Origin: Thraustochytrium sp. TN22
Lineage: Eukaryota; Sar; Bigyra; Thraustochytrida; Thraustochytriidae
DNA length: 64,000 nt
Reading direction: 5' to 3'
Assembly: GCA_013306675.1 (NCBI GenBank)
Contig: JABLUY010000128.1
Location: 42,082-106,081, forward strand
The notes below the pieces were generated by a model. It had not been told where the DNA came from. It saw only the letters and a program-made list of their open reading frames with translations, and did no database searches. Of this stretch, positions 40,101 through 44,039 are shown piece after piece; within the stretch, counting starts at the first letter, position 1, and the number at the start of each line of letters is the position of its first letter. The position numbers and the translations under genes were made by a program.

Positions 40101-41614
40101 TCGTGGTGGACCTCAGCTTCTCGCGCACGCCGGTGGACGCGCAGCTCGGAACGCGGCGGACTGGGCTTGTGAAAATATTCGACTACGGTGACGGCGAGAG
40201 CGTGGTGAGCGACGTCTTTGCGCTGGAGACTGGCTCGAGCCGCGAGACGGCCGGTTGGTCGGTGTCTGGTAATGGCCTTGGCAACGAGAGCGCGTGGGTC
40301 GACGTCCATGGGCTCTATAGCGTGGACCAGGTGGTGGCAAGCGAGGAGTACAACGAGCGATGCGACACGGCGAGCACGGTGGGACCGTGCACGTACTCGT
40401 GCGAGTACGGCGGCAGCTATGCGCTGAGCTCGGGACGGGACGATGGCGTCCTGGAGCTAGGGGGCGGGCCGCTCTCCTACGCGGCGTCGACCACTGCTTG
40501 GGACCTTTCCATCACAGCGACGTTCACAATTTCGCTATGGATCAAGGTGGCCGGGCAGGCGACTGGCCTGGAGACCCTTGTCTCGTACCAGGTAGCGGGC
40601 CAGCCCGGTCTGAGCGAGATCGCGCTCGTGAACGCTCGCGACCTTACGCTCGTGGTGCACGGCCGTTTGGATGCCGCGCGTGTCTCTGGAGAGCGCTCTG
40701 GCGTGGACGTGAGCGATGGGGCGTGGCACTTCGTGGCGGTCTCGTGGAACGCCGCTGGCGGCGAGGTCTTCGTCTACCACAATGGCGTGTTGGCGTATGA
40801 GGGCGGACCGCTGCGCGCGGACTATTCGATCGTGGGTGGTGGCGCCTGGGTTGTGGGCCAGGCTCAGGGCGGGAATCTATGCTTCGTGGGCGGGCCCGCG
40901 GAGTCCTGCTCCGGCTGGGTCGCAGGCCGTGATTTGCGTGGAGCGGTGCAGAACCTGCGCGTGTGGAACCAGGTGCGCGGCCTCAAGCAGGTGCAAGCCG
41001 GGATGCGCTGGCCATTCACTGCGTACCAGGGCAAGCTGCGGCTGTACTGGCGCTTCCGTGCAGAGGACGCCGAGGCGCGTCAGGCGGCGAACATCGCCTT
41101 GGCGGGTGTCGACCACGATGCAGTGGTGGGCATTGGTGCGACGATTGGGGACGGCGCGCCGTCTGCGCACCCGGACTACCCGTGCGGGCGCGTCCACAGC
41201 AACCTCTTTTACTTTGAGGCGCCGGACCGATACCGCGGCGACCTGACGCAGGTCTACAACGGTCGACTGCAGTTTGAGCTGTTCGCGCCGAGCCAGCACG
41301 GCTCCATGCGCGCGTCGCGCGGTTCCGTCGTGCTTGAGGGCGCTGGGTTGACGCTGTCCAACAGTCTGCTCGGCTTTCCGCTATCCACGCGCACCGCCGG
41401 TCGCCGCGGCTTCTCCGTGGTCCTGCAAGAGTCGCAAGGTTGGCTCCTCGAACCGTCGGGCGCGCAAGCATCCTTTGATGACTTTTGGGCGGTGCTCTCC
41501 AATGTTACTCGCCTCGGCATACGCGGAGATCTCATGGTGTATTCGACACAGGGCTCTGGTCAGGAGACCACCTACCTAAACAGCGTGGCTCTCCACCGTG
41601 CACCTACGAGCTGA
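19115..41614 (+). CDS. Giant secreted repeat protein with laminin-B, LamG-like and Calx-beta modules
   Basis: About 7,499 residues in one uninterrupted frame, starting at the ATG in GGCCATGG context. Residues 31-51 are a hydrophobic leader (LCLAVLCSALFAYARAAA), so it is secreted or a signal-anchored surface protein. Residues about 160-5645 are about 48 Ig-like repeats of about 114 residues. Each starts D-x-TAPTL, continues DLNTGTVQLTFSEYVD and has a DDDGDNE loop; the form resembles SbsA/SwmB-type Ig-like domains. Residues about 5646-6725 are ten repeats with G.GV..GD..KWV....C and LCY.F cores. A SEA-like segment (about 6768-6882), a Calx-beta domain (about 6905-7030) and a LamG/pentraxin-like domain (about 7080-7340, TISLWIKV and DGAWHFVAVSW) follow. 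The end is a laminin-B/domain IV match (YFEAPDRYRGDL, VLSNVTRLGIRG). No second membrane helix is seen. An adhesin or matrix role is inferred from domains. Repeat copy number may be mis-assembled. Confidence 0.9.
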   Translation: MEAARDKARAGFARAVGTGRRRGRPGSAARHGALCLAVLCSALFAYARAAAPVLVDAALDVGTRALTLGVSSVNVVSDGTLVALTRSDTAAVLAILSDMTSVTVDAGAETVSASLTLAQQFAVQQALDAAASLELTAGASAFQSAALEGSSSATVAATVTPDSQAPALVPPAALDLNTGQLMLVFDEYVDASTWNAAQLTLQSGGFSGVATAATLSDDGDNEQLVMALSEATRAQLAAQNAAANPVTLSLASSFIHDFEGNANTAATGAAVTVTADTTPPALSSATLDLNTGVVQMAFSEYVDVSTWSADEVSFTPAGGSAIAGTGSTLDDDGDNEIVVFTLPEATRAALSAEDAASNAITVTLSTSFIQDFGKVANIAATSDPVTVTSDSTAPTLSSATLDLNTGTVQLTFLEYVDVSTWSADEVSFTAAGGSAIAGTGSTLDDDGDNEIVVFTLPEATRAALSAEDAASNAITVTLSTSFIQDFGKVANVAATSEAVTVTSDATAPTLSSATLDLNTGTVQLTFSEYVDVSTWSADEVSFTPAGGSATAGTGSTLDDDGENEIVVFTLPEATRAALSAEDAASNAITVTLSTSFIQDFGKVANIAATSDPVTVTSDSTAPTLSSATLDLNTGTVQLTFLEYVDVSTWSADEVSFTAAGGSAIAGTGSTLDDDGDNEIVVFTLPEATRAALSAEDAASNAITVTLSTSFIQDFGKVANVVATSDPVTVASDATAPTLSSATLDLNTGTVQLTFSEYVDVSTWSADEVSFTPAGGSATAGTGSTLDDDGENEIVVFTLPEATRAALSAEDAASNAITVTLSTSFIQDFGKVANIAATSDPVTVTSDSTAPTLSSATLDLNTGTVQLTFLEYVDVSTWSADEVSFTAAGGSAIAGTGSTLDDDGDNEIVVFTLPEATRAALSAEDAASNAITVTLSTSFIQDFGKVANVVATSDPVTVASDATAPTLSSATLDLNTGTVQLTFSEYVDVSTWSADEVSFTPAGGSATAGTGSTLDDDGENEIVVFTLPEATRAALSAEDAASNAITVTLSTSFIQDFGKVANIAATSDPVTVTSDSTAPTLSSATLDLNTGTVQLTFLEYVDVSTWSADEVSFTAAGGSAIAGTGSTLDDDGDNEIVVFTLPEATRAALSAEDAASNAITVTLSTSFIQDFGKVANVVATSDPVTVASDATAPTLSSATLDLNTGTVQLTFSEYVDVSTWSADEVSFTPAGGSATAGTGSTLDDDGENEIVVFTLPEATRAALSAEDAASNAITVTLSTSFIQDFGKVANIAATSDPVTVTSDSTAPTLSSATLDLNTGTVQLTFLEYVDVSTWSADEVSFTAAGGSAIAGTGSTLDDDGDNEIVVFTLPEATRAALSAEDAASNAITVTLSTSFIQDFGKVANVVATSDPVTVASDATAPTLSSATLDLNTGTVQLTFSEYVDVSTWSADEVSFTPAGGSATAGTGSTLDDDGENEIVVFTLPEATRAALSAEDAASNAITVTLSTSFIQDFGKVANIAATSDPVTVTSDSTAPTLSSATLDLNTGTVQLTFLEYVDVSTWSADEVSFTAAGGSAIAGTGSTLDDDGDNEIVVFTLPEATRAALSAEDAASNAITVTLSTSFIQDFGKVANVVATSDPVTVASDATAPTLSSATLDLNTGTVQLTFSEYVDVSTWSADEVSFTPAGGSATAGTGSTLDDDGENEIVVFTLPEATRAALSAEDAASNAITVTLSTSFIQDFGKVANIAATSDPVTVTSDSTAPTLSSATLDLNTGTVQLTFLEYVDVSTWSADEVSFTAAGGSAIAGTGSTLDDDGDNEIVVFTLPEATRAALSAEDAASNAITVTLSTSFIQDFGKVANVVATSDPVTVASDATAPTLSSATLDLNTGTVQLTFSEYVDVSTWSADEVSFTPAGGSATAGTGSTLDDDGENEIVVFTLPEATRAALSAEDAASNAITVTLSTSFIQDFGKVANIAATSDPVTVTSDSTAPTLSSATLDLNTGTVQLTFLEYVDVSTWSADEVSFTAAGGSAIAGTGSTLDDDGDNEIVVFTLPEATRAALSAEDAASNAITVTLSTSFIQDFGKVANVVATSDPVTVASDATAPTLSSATLDLNTGTVQLTFSEYVDVSTWSADEVSFTPAGGSATAGTGSTLDDDGENEIVVFTLPEATRAALSAEDAASNAITVTLSTSFIQDFGKVANIAATSDPVTVTSDSTAPTLSSATLDLNTGTVQLTFLEYVDVSTWSADEVSFTAAGGSAIAGTGSTLDDDGDNEIVVFTLPEATRAALSAEDAASNAITVTLSTSFIQDFGKVANVVATSDPVTVASDATAPTLSSATLDLNTGTVQLTFSEYVDVSTWSADEVSFTPAGGSATAGTGSTLDDDGENEIVVFTLPEATRAALSAEDAASNAITVTLSTSFIQDFGKVANIAATSDPVTVTSDSTAPTLSSATLDLNTGTVQLTFLEYVDVSTWSADEVSFTAAGGSAIAGTGSTLDDDGDNEIVVFTLPEATRAALSAEDAASNAITVTLSTSFIQDFGKVANVVATSDPVTVASDATAPTLSSATLDLNTGTVQLTFSEYVDVSTWSADEVSFTPAGGSATAGTGSTLDDDGENEIVVFTLPEATRAALSAEDAASNAITVTLSTSFIQEFGKVANIAATSDPVTVTSDSTAPTLSSATLDLNTGTVQLTFLEYVDVSTWSADEVSFTAAGGSAIAGTGSTLDDDGDNEIVVFTLPEATRAALSAEDAASNAITVTLSTSFIQDFGKVANVVATSDPVTVASDATAPTLSSATLDLNTGTVQLTFSEYVDVSTWSADEVSFTPAGGSATAGTGSTLDDDGENEIVVFTLPEATRAALSAEDAASNAITVTLSTSFIQDFGKVANVAATSEAVAVTSDATAPTLSSATLDLNTGTVQLTFSEYVDVSTWSADEVSFTPAGGSATAGTGSTLDDDGENEIVVFTLPEATRAALSAEDAASNAITVTLSTSFIQDFGKVANIAATSDPVTVTSDSTAPTLSSATLDLNTGTVQLTFLEYVDVSTWSADEVSFTAAGGSAIAGTGSTLDDDGDNEIVVFTLPEATRAALSAEDAASNAITVTLSTSFIQDFGKVANVAATSESVTVTSDATAPTLSSATLDLNTGTVQLIFSEYVDSTSWVPSQVSFTPAGGSAIVGSSSSLSDDTNDAMVIFVLDEAARAQLSAEDAASKTITLTLTSTFIQDFGNVANDPTTGAAVAVTSDTTSPSLVAATLDLNDGTVQLTFSEYVDSTSWDPSQASLMPAGGSPIVGSSSLLVDDSDDAVIIFILPEATRSELSAEDAAGKTITIDLTTSFVKDYGAVANAAAGATLIITSDVTSPALSTAVLDLNDGSVQLTFSEYVDASTWDASKVSFASTGGLALAATGSTLNDDGDNTVLIFTLPEAARAQLSAHDAANEAITIAAATSFIQDFGSVPNTALADLSVLVTSDTSSPVLSSATLNLNDGTVRLTFGEYVDATTWDASQVFFTPEDGSAIAATGSTLADDGDNAILIFTLQEAVRSQLSAEDAAAKTIAVSLATPFIQDFGGVANAAVITTVAVTSDGTRPTLSAASLDLNDGTVQLTFSEYVNVGAWDASQVSLAPSGGSPVSVADAVLADGAENEIVVFILPESTRAQLSAQDAASKAIAINLPASAIEDFGTQPSLSASSFAMTLTSDSTPPTLLSAALDLNDGTVQLTFDEYVDSTTWNASQASFTPAGGSAIATTLSTLADDVDNDVLIFVLPEATRAQLSAEDTAGNAITITLTPAFVQDFGDVANAAATDAALVVTPDATSPMLLSATLDLNDGSVQLTFDEYVDSTTWDASQASFTPAGGSAIAATLSTLADDAHDEVLIFVLPEATRAQLSAEDAAGSTITITLTTGFVQDFGDVANAAATEAALTITPDTTPPALLSATLNLNDGTVQLTFDEYVDATTWDPSQAFFTPAGGSAIAATLSTLADDGDNDILTFILPEATRAQLSAEDAAGNTLTLSLTAAFVQDFGDVDIAAANNAAIAVTSDSTPPTLLSATLDLNDGTVQLAFDEYVDTTTWDASQASFTPEGGSTVAAALSTLAIDGDNDIIIFVLPEVTRALLSAEDAAGIAITITLTSAFVQDYGDVSNAAAPDAALTVTSDTVPPTLLDAALDLNDGTVQLTFSEYVDSTTWDPSQASFTPEGGSAISATLSTLADDADDEILVFVLPESARAQLSAEDAAGGIIAITLTTAFVQDFGDVANTAATNTALTVTSDTTPPALLDAALDLNDGTVHLAFSEYVDSTTWDASQVSFTPTGGSAVAATLSTLADDGDNNVLVFILPEATRALLSAEDAASRGITLTLTTAFIQDFGDVPNAAASDAVVTVTSDSMPPALLSATLDLNDGIVQLVFSEYVDLTTWDASRASFTPEGGSAIVATLSTLADDVDNDVLIFVLPEATRAQLSAEDAAGKTITITLTTAFVQDFGDVANTAATNAALTVTSDTTPPALLDAALDLNDGTVHLAFSEYVDSTTWDASQVSFTPTGGSAVAATLSTLADDGDNNVLVFILPEATRALLSAEDAASRDITLTLTTAFIQDFGDVPNAAASDAVVTVTSDSMPPALLSATLDLNDGIVQLVFSEYVDAATLDASQVSFTSSGGSVLPATGSTLADDGTNDVLIFTLPEATRSQLSAEDAASNVIAVSLTNSAIQDFGKVLNDQEPGLSVAVTSDTTAPRLASATLDLNDGTLVLTFTEFVLPSLWDAALLSLSTNTLTSEGTTLALQATATAIEVTFLLPEEARSIFAADAEAGLSVAVDLTAAFLPDAAGNPSLANIIYATLTLDTTQPSLLSAALDLNDGMLVLTFSEYVDETSWDAQDLVITCDGHSTAGSTPELVSAARSEVISLVLEEADRSALAEAALSSAASLAIMAGFIADSAANPSLPSAQALPATLDTTSAVLAGATLDLSSRQLVLTYDEFLRSATDNLLLVELSVTNDTIGPINLGSDFSGESLAASAIGASYDWIITLSPEQEVHIARESVNGGVGIDVLVSVGAARDYGGNSVTEQTITVSVTSDLTLPTALAAALDLGTMVLDLHLSEFADQVDLAQFSARTTALGSIASVSDWTYSGSLTLAIVDNTLKDDLTDTYLAGDPLTYSLGSGAVTDVVGNVILATGDVVFSSVAPDTVLPQVARVAVDLGLKLVTLDFDETVLNLQWGLVNLEDSDASQSTGLQAETSSVRSTQHVLTMTEEVHLAASLISPSVAAVSLQQASFQDVSGNPNALDSAHPVDALTLDAVPPAVLSGSLALHLGTGTLTFQLTEHIEVATVDLLKMSIIAQDSSTSCALGVESFLVTSDQYSTALEVTIDTDCRVFAVLADKGGSALALGVQADAFRDASNNAALEHEETIDAITLDTILPEITRVELDLDAEILTVVLSEPINLARINTFGALSGALVIGTEEQHSIGFLMDGDAAGNRADYAAIVQLPILEDARRDMNVAARSAVSFELHYTDSSQLILDAADNAVLSAGQAFAMASLTLDVTPPNLLDVTVEIKNGRVQLTSRETLEPLLLDPSRIVVENSLTLTAAECEVQAINELAVTNEFIMSDVQIVQYLPFMDDASDVLISVLPGAVADVMGNQNTETFDFVVSPDATYFELRVMAVSFTQIVRGATKSFYLIGTGLGSGQLAKWVSGSDCSAQGVSVNGGGGTEVTLQTADGNSGPYRTVAQNLVIDVESDPVDYTLCVESEAYPALTLRVFAVQAVTQSVGDDARVVVGVAKTQTFAGVGVSPGDRVKWVSSAGECDESATVPHHVPNLPWTLGPSLRATDLQIGPRTDGELESAHLLLCFKFNSEPYFPFEEFTIDVHRITSMVSTDRLVATQTKPLQFDGLNVDATADRIVWVEASQAFSDADCLNADIYLPLAPAPLVDPYDGVEVSIASAPLPERSYALCYGFRDEALRLYPDVELLPCEVIDYDVSAGSERVAVRDVPKIFYFHGSGFDPTQDRIMWTPDAQDATACAEYPGVITSSSAGADYSTGYGALTFDATVNLVYLCYGFGFAEPWQVYPDVHLQVRAVNGASLTRTVAGLAPPENVTLDGFGLYADDRVKYVPQVSGLDASQLCAQQQTSGATQTLRVGPVSLGAVVAMPFTSLASASSPLLLCYAHEIEPFALYASIAMEVDGILAFSRTEFVEGLAYTISFDAMGLEEGDLVRFVYFGGDNTATASSFSDADCAMAAVAYEVEVADPVNVQTLTFPQRTPTDEQRHPVCVQFRRAMDATRFRAYAFDVRAIGIESVNLTDVVVGERAVFAFEGTGIQEGDLVKWVSSADVSDHGDCDNANSLLAALDGEPMGPDRTFSTTFQEGTSRAVLCYRFQDHDRYRLYDNIAIVVNAVRSMSPAHAVVGSPQTLTFDLAKVRSGDELRFVAMNASSCEDEDASEEGANDLVASATYEVEQVVCDQPSSAARGLRAPWTNKCAQAVVTFAAAPAVGDAFALCYRFAKEDHFSFFPDLAVRVVEPAISSQETSFFVSAQSKTVQLTGTFGITQGDRYKFIAPGETSCDSLKATTERAVPATSLDADGDLNLGTATVPVQIDIGSVDDADLLRQRPYRLCYRFGTRGPMLLFKERALTGLKLTKVLLATRPDSVVAGAQVVFEFHGVGVADGDSAKWVNPGADCSAEGAAGSEDGIVEEQRATFVFDSSISSMLLCYKFQGEPFTAYPSLPLGRVAYADMVSDRSLEEDATSAVDADGDTESSDAEAVASKLLEEQAVMDSKLQDEAQLVISLDVDFATVLPGSAGEAEFLTNFTSDLSGALRVPEARIRIVGLSRGSVIVKFIILPPLSSEDSLPAETAASILVKKISDPTSDVYTQTSVLGKVKQDVAVEVVVLPNADAVARAGETATAQLEQQQAELSIASYQASGLILFHDAVKVVVEGYDDYVDLTVLREHGTSGVLPVHYATRDGTAVAAAHYTQTSGVLRFQDGEREKTIRVPILRDESVGPAFRWFVVDLSFSRTPVDAQLGTRRTGLVKIFDYGDGESVVSDVFALETGSSRETAGWSVSGNGLGNESAWVDVHGLYSVDQVVASEEYNERCDTASTVGPCTYSCEYGGSYALSSGRDDGVLELGGGPLSYAASTTAWDLSITATFTISLWIKVAGQATGLETLVSYQVAGQPGLSEIALVNARDLTLVVHGRLDAARVSGERSGVDVSDGAWHFVAVSWNAAGGEVFVYHNGVLAYEGGPLRADYSIVGGGAWVVGQAQGGNLCFVGGPAESCSGWVAGRDLRGAVQNLRVWNQVRGLKQVQAGMRWPFTAYQGKLRLYWRFRAEDAEARQAANIALAGVDHDAVVGIGATIGDGAPSAHPDYPCGRVHSNLFYFEAPDRYRGDLTQVYNGRLQFELFAPSQHGSMRASRGSVVLEGAGLTLSNSLLGFPLSTRTAGRRGFSVVLQESQGWLLEPSGAQASFDDFWAVLSNVTRLGIRGDLMVYSTQGSGQETTYLNSVALHRAPTS
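19600..20281 (+). repeat. First two Ig-like repeat units, diverged
   Basis: Two units of about 341 bp (DLNTGQLMLVFDEYVD and DLNTGVVQMAFSEYVD) that precede the homogenised array. A still more degenerate unit may precede them within residues 50-160. Confidence 0.7.
20282..28489 (+). repeat. 24 tandem 342-bp coding repeats without indels
   Basis: 8,208 bp is exactly 24 x 342 bp. Anchor codons (GAC of the D-x-TAP motif) recur every 342 bp from 20282 to 28490. Each unit encodes one Ig-like domain. Units differ by a few codon positions (FLEYVD/FSEYVD, AIAG/ATAG, GDNE/GENE, VANV/VANI). Confidence 0.95.
20981..27820 (+). repeat. 684-bp higher-order repeat (two domains per unit), about ten copies
   Basis: The marker ACG at the start of an ACGTTGTCTAGC sequence recurs at 20981, 21665, 22349, 23033, 23717, 24401, 25085, 25769 and 26453, with a variant at 27137. 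Lines compared 3,420 bp (five units) apart are base-for-base identical. The first differences I find are in the later copies, for example CGGGCTGC to CGGGCCGC near 26996 and GATTTC to GAGTTC (Asp to Glu) near 27067. Confidence 0.93.
28490..33274 (+). repeat. 14 diverged Ig-like repeat units
   Basis: Same domain at about 342-bp spacing, but with DLNDGTVQLTF and individually distinct sequences (DSTTWDASQASF, DFGDVANAA). It is followed by about eight strongly degenerate units to about 36050, for example DLTLP..LAAALDLG and DVTPPNLLDVTVEI. Confidence 0.85.
31830..33009 (+). repeat. Local 684-bp duplication inside the diverged repeat section
   Basis: Positions 31830-32325 are nearly identical to 32514-33009; for example GGCCAATACCGCAGC occurs at 31861 and 32545. 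The offset is exactly 684 bp, i.e. two domains, matching the higher-order period of the central array. Confidence 0.85.
36061..39250 (+). repeat. Ten Cys-containing repeat domains within the giant protein
   Basis: About 105-residue repeats. Each has a valine-rich first strand, an F.G.G motif, then GD..KWV or GDR.K(Y/F)(V/I), then a cysteine. Each closes with (L/V)CYxF about 55 residues later, then YPxxxL. Example cores are GVGVSPGDRVKWV, GTGIQEGDLVKWV and GVGVADGDSAKWV. The paired Cys in each unit suggests one disulfide per domain. The fold could be IPT/TIG-like; I cannot assign a family. Confidence 0.7.
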
Positions 41615-41767
41615 AGCTGTCGCGGTGCCCACGAAAGGAGAATGGACGGAGCCATGGCGTTGCAGGTTTTCGCCGCAGCCTCTTTCTGACGCTGGGCGGC
41701 ACCTGCGTCCGCACACGCGAAGAAATACAAGAGAGAGGGAGAGAGAGAGAAAAAGAGTGAGTGAGTG

Positions 41768-41809
<42 letters not shown>

Positions 41810-41917
41810 GACACAAGAGCGCTAAATAAGCTGGTACGGTCTGGTGATACTTACTCAAGGCTTGCAGATTCTTACATCATGGGCTTTTTGAATTTTAAAG
41901 GCCGCGCACACTCACGG
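41615..41917. terminator. Convergent 3' region with GA microsatellite
   Basis: Lies between the stop of the giant gene and the stop of Nop16 on the other strand. It contains an imperfect GA dinucleotide tract at about 41729-41806. No gene is seen. Confidence 0.5.
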
Positions 41918-42670
41918 TCAGAACTTGCACTCGCCTGTGGCGCGAAACTGGACAAAACGCTGGGCCTTGCGCTTCAGGTAGCCCGTTGGGTGCTGATACA
42001 CATTAAGCTTAATGTCGCGGAACATGGCGCCGTAGTCCGTGCCGTATTTGTCTACGAGCGGGGCCATGAAGAGGCAGTCCTCCTCACTCATCCAGTGCGC
42101 GGGCCGCCGACGCTCCATGAGCTTGTGCCCCGAGATCGCCGTCTCGATACTATCGATGCCCTTGATGGAGACCTTCTTCTCCAGCACGTCGGCGATGCGC
42201 GGAGCCTTCACCTCATCCTCCGCCTCGTCGACCTTGGTCTGCTTCTTCTTCTGCTTCTTCTTGGGGCGCTCGGCCGCATCTCCCTCCTCGGAGTCGGCCG
42301 CCTGCTCGCCGTTCGCCTCTTCCGTCTTCGCCGCATCCTCCTCCACATGCTCCGCGTCGGAGTCGGCGCCGGAGTCCACGCCGTCGGCATCCTGGTCGGC
42401 CTTGCCCCTGGTGGTGATCGATCTCTCCAGGCGCGCCCGCTTCACGCGACGAGCATTCTCCTGTCCATCAAAGCACGCGCCGGTGGTCACGACCGCGTTC
42501 GCGTTCGTAGCCAGCCCGAAGTTGGCGTAGTTCTTGTGCATGGAGGCGCGCCCCCACGCGTTGCGGACCTCCTCCGGCATGCTGCCCACCGGCCTGAACG
42601 CGCGCCGGTTCTTGGGCTTGCGCGACACCTTCGGCCCGCGCTTCTTCAGCCGCTTGCCGTACCCCGGCAT
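41918..42670 (-). CDS. NOP16: Nop16 ribosome-biogenesis protein
   Basis: 250 residues from the ATG at 42670; the longer frame upstream is low-complexity sequence overlapping the divergent gene. The N-terminus is strongly basic (GYGKRLKKRGPKVSRK), as in Nop16. It is followed by a conserved AWGRASMHKNYANFGLATN region, an acidic Glu/Asp linker with a bipartite-like PKKKQKKKQ nuclear signal, and the C-terminal conserved part. That part has MSEEDCLFMAPLVDKYGTDY, MFRDIKLN and HPTGYLKRK, and ends RFVQFRATGE. Nop16 is a nucleolar factor of pre-60S assembly. The length is close to family size. It is divergent from the next gene with 271 bp between ATGs, suggesting a shared promoter. Confidence 0.92.
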   Translation of the reverse strand: MPGYGKRLKKRGPKVSRKPKNRRAFRPVGSMPEEVRNAWGRASMHKNYANFGLATNANAVVTTGACFDGQENARRVKRARLERSITTRGKADQDADGVDSGADSDAEHVEEDAAKTEEANGEQAADSEEGDAAERPKKKQKKKQTKVDEAEDEVKAPRIADVLEKKVSIKGIDSIETAISGHKLMERRRPAHWMSEEDCLFMAPLVDKYGTDYGAMFRDIKLNVYQHPTGYLKRKAQRFVQFRATGECKF

Positions 42671-42941
42671 CTTGCCGCCGCCGCCGCCGCCGCCGACTCG
42701 CCGCGCGCGCCCGCGGTGCGGTCTCTGGTTCTGTGCCGCCCGCCCTCGCCGCCAGCCAGCCGCGCCGCGCGCCGCATCCCCGCCTGCCCCCCCTATCGCG
42801 CAGACGCGGGTAAATCCCCTGCGTAGACACCACCGAGAACATGCGCGCCGCCGACTAACCACGCGGGGGAGAACACGTTCGTCAAGATCAAGTCCATCTC
42901 GCTCCATCGCCGCGCGCGCGCCCGGAGGCCGCCGCGGCGAC
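42671..42941. promoter_or_regulatory. Bidirectional promoter interval
   Basis: 271 bp between the Nop16 ATG (42670, minus) and the ATG at 42942 (plus). It is very GC-rich, with a CCG run near 42675-42692. Both transcription starts must fall here unless leaders overlap the opposite gene. Confidence 0.55.
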
Positions 42942-44039
42942 ATGGAGGAGGCCGAGGCCGCCGGCCGCAAGCGGCCCCGCGACGAGGACGCAGCGGCGGC
43001 GGCGCCCCAAGGGGCTAGCGCTGGGGAGGACGAGGACGGCGCCGAGGGGGCCGACAGGCCCGCGCCTGCGCTGCGAAAGAGCGCCCTGCGCGAGAGCGCC
43101 GCTGGGGACGGCGCCGCCGCGCCTCCTCCTGCTGCTGCTGCTGCTGCCGAGGCGCCACATACCGATGCCGCCTCCGCTGCCGTCGCCGCTGCCCCGGAGA
43201 CCGGTGCTGCTGGTGCAGGCGCCGAGGGCGCGAACGCGGTCGTTGACCTGACCGAGCACCTGCAGCTCGAGACAGACAGCGAGATCGAGGTGAAGTGGGA
43301 CCTTGTCGATGAGAGCAGTGGGCGTACCGAAGAACACTGGTTCAAGGCGCGGCTCGCCGGCACGGTGGACGAGCCGTATCTGGCGGACGACCCGGAAAAT
43401 CCTGAGGACCGCGCACTGCTGCAGGTGCACGAGATCCAGTACGAGGCCGTGGGCGAGGAGTTCCCGGCGGAGAAGCGCAGGGTCTGCTTTGTGGGGCCGC
43501 ACCAGCTGCTCGATGTGGCGGACGGCGAGCATCAGATCTGGCGCCGGCCCGGCGATCTCTTCAACGGCGACCCGGTGGTGGACGAGGACGAGCCTGCAAT
43601 GCAGACGGCCGGCGCCGATTCCGGCGCGGGGCCCGAGCCTTCGCCGGAGCTGGTGCGCCAGGCCATGATGATGATCATCGAGCCGCCGCAGGTCAAGGCT
43701 GCCCTCGACGCGGTTCTGGCCAACGCCGAAGAGTACCGTCAATGCCGCCAGCAGGAGGAGCGGCGCGCGCTACTTGGCGCGGTCAGAGACGCTGCTCGGC
43801 AGCTTATGGATAGCTGCCTGGAGACAACCCTGCAGCGCGTGTCTGTTACCCATAATTTGAGCCTGAACGCGCTGCGCGCCGACCGTCAGCGCTTCATGGT
43901 CGATGTTGTGGCCCGCGTCAAGGAGAACATGGTCAACGGCCTCCTCGCGAAGGTGCGCGCCGGCAAGGACCTTGACGCCGACGCCATGCGCACGCTCTTG
44001 CGCGATGCCGTCGGCGAACTCTCCCGCCAGGCGCAGTAA
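42942..44039 (+). CDS. Unknown acidic protein, helical C-terminus
   Basis: 365 residues from the ATG at 42942; further upstream the frame opens only at a TTG. The first 95 residues are disordered and Ala/Glu-rich, with an early basic RKRPRDED that could be a nuclear signal. The middle part (about 105-205) has beta-type patterns, EVKWDLVDESSGRTEEHWFK and RRVCFVGPHQLL, that could be a Tudor/SH3-like fold. The C-terminal 140 residues are amphipathic helices with MMMIIEPPQ, EEYRQCRQQEERRAL and MDSCLETTLQRVS. The latter part could be a coiled-coil or helical bundle. I do not recognise the family. The shared promoter with Nop16 hints at a nuclear or nucleolar role, but that is weak evidence. Confidence 0.65.
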   Translation: MEEAEAAGRKRPRDEDAAAAAPQGASAGEDEDGAEGADRPAPALRKSALRESAAGDGAAAPPPAAAAAAEAPHTDAASAAVAAAPETGAAGAGAEGANAVVDLTEHLQLETDSEIEVKWDLVDESSGRTEEHWFKARLAGTVDEPYLADDPENPEDRALLQVHEIQYEAVGEEFPAEKRRVCFVGPHQLLDVADGEHQIWRRPGDLFNGDPVVDEDEPAMQTAGADSGAGPEPSPELVRQAMMMIIEPPQVKAALDAVLANAEEYRQCRQQEERRALLGAVRDAARQLMDSCLETTLQRVSVTHNLSLNALRADRQRFMVDVVARVKENMVNGLLAKVRAGKDLDADAMRTLLRDAVGELSRQAQ

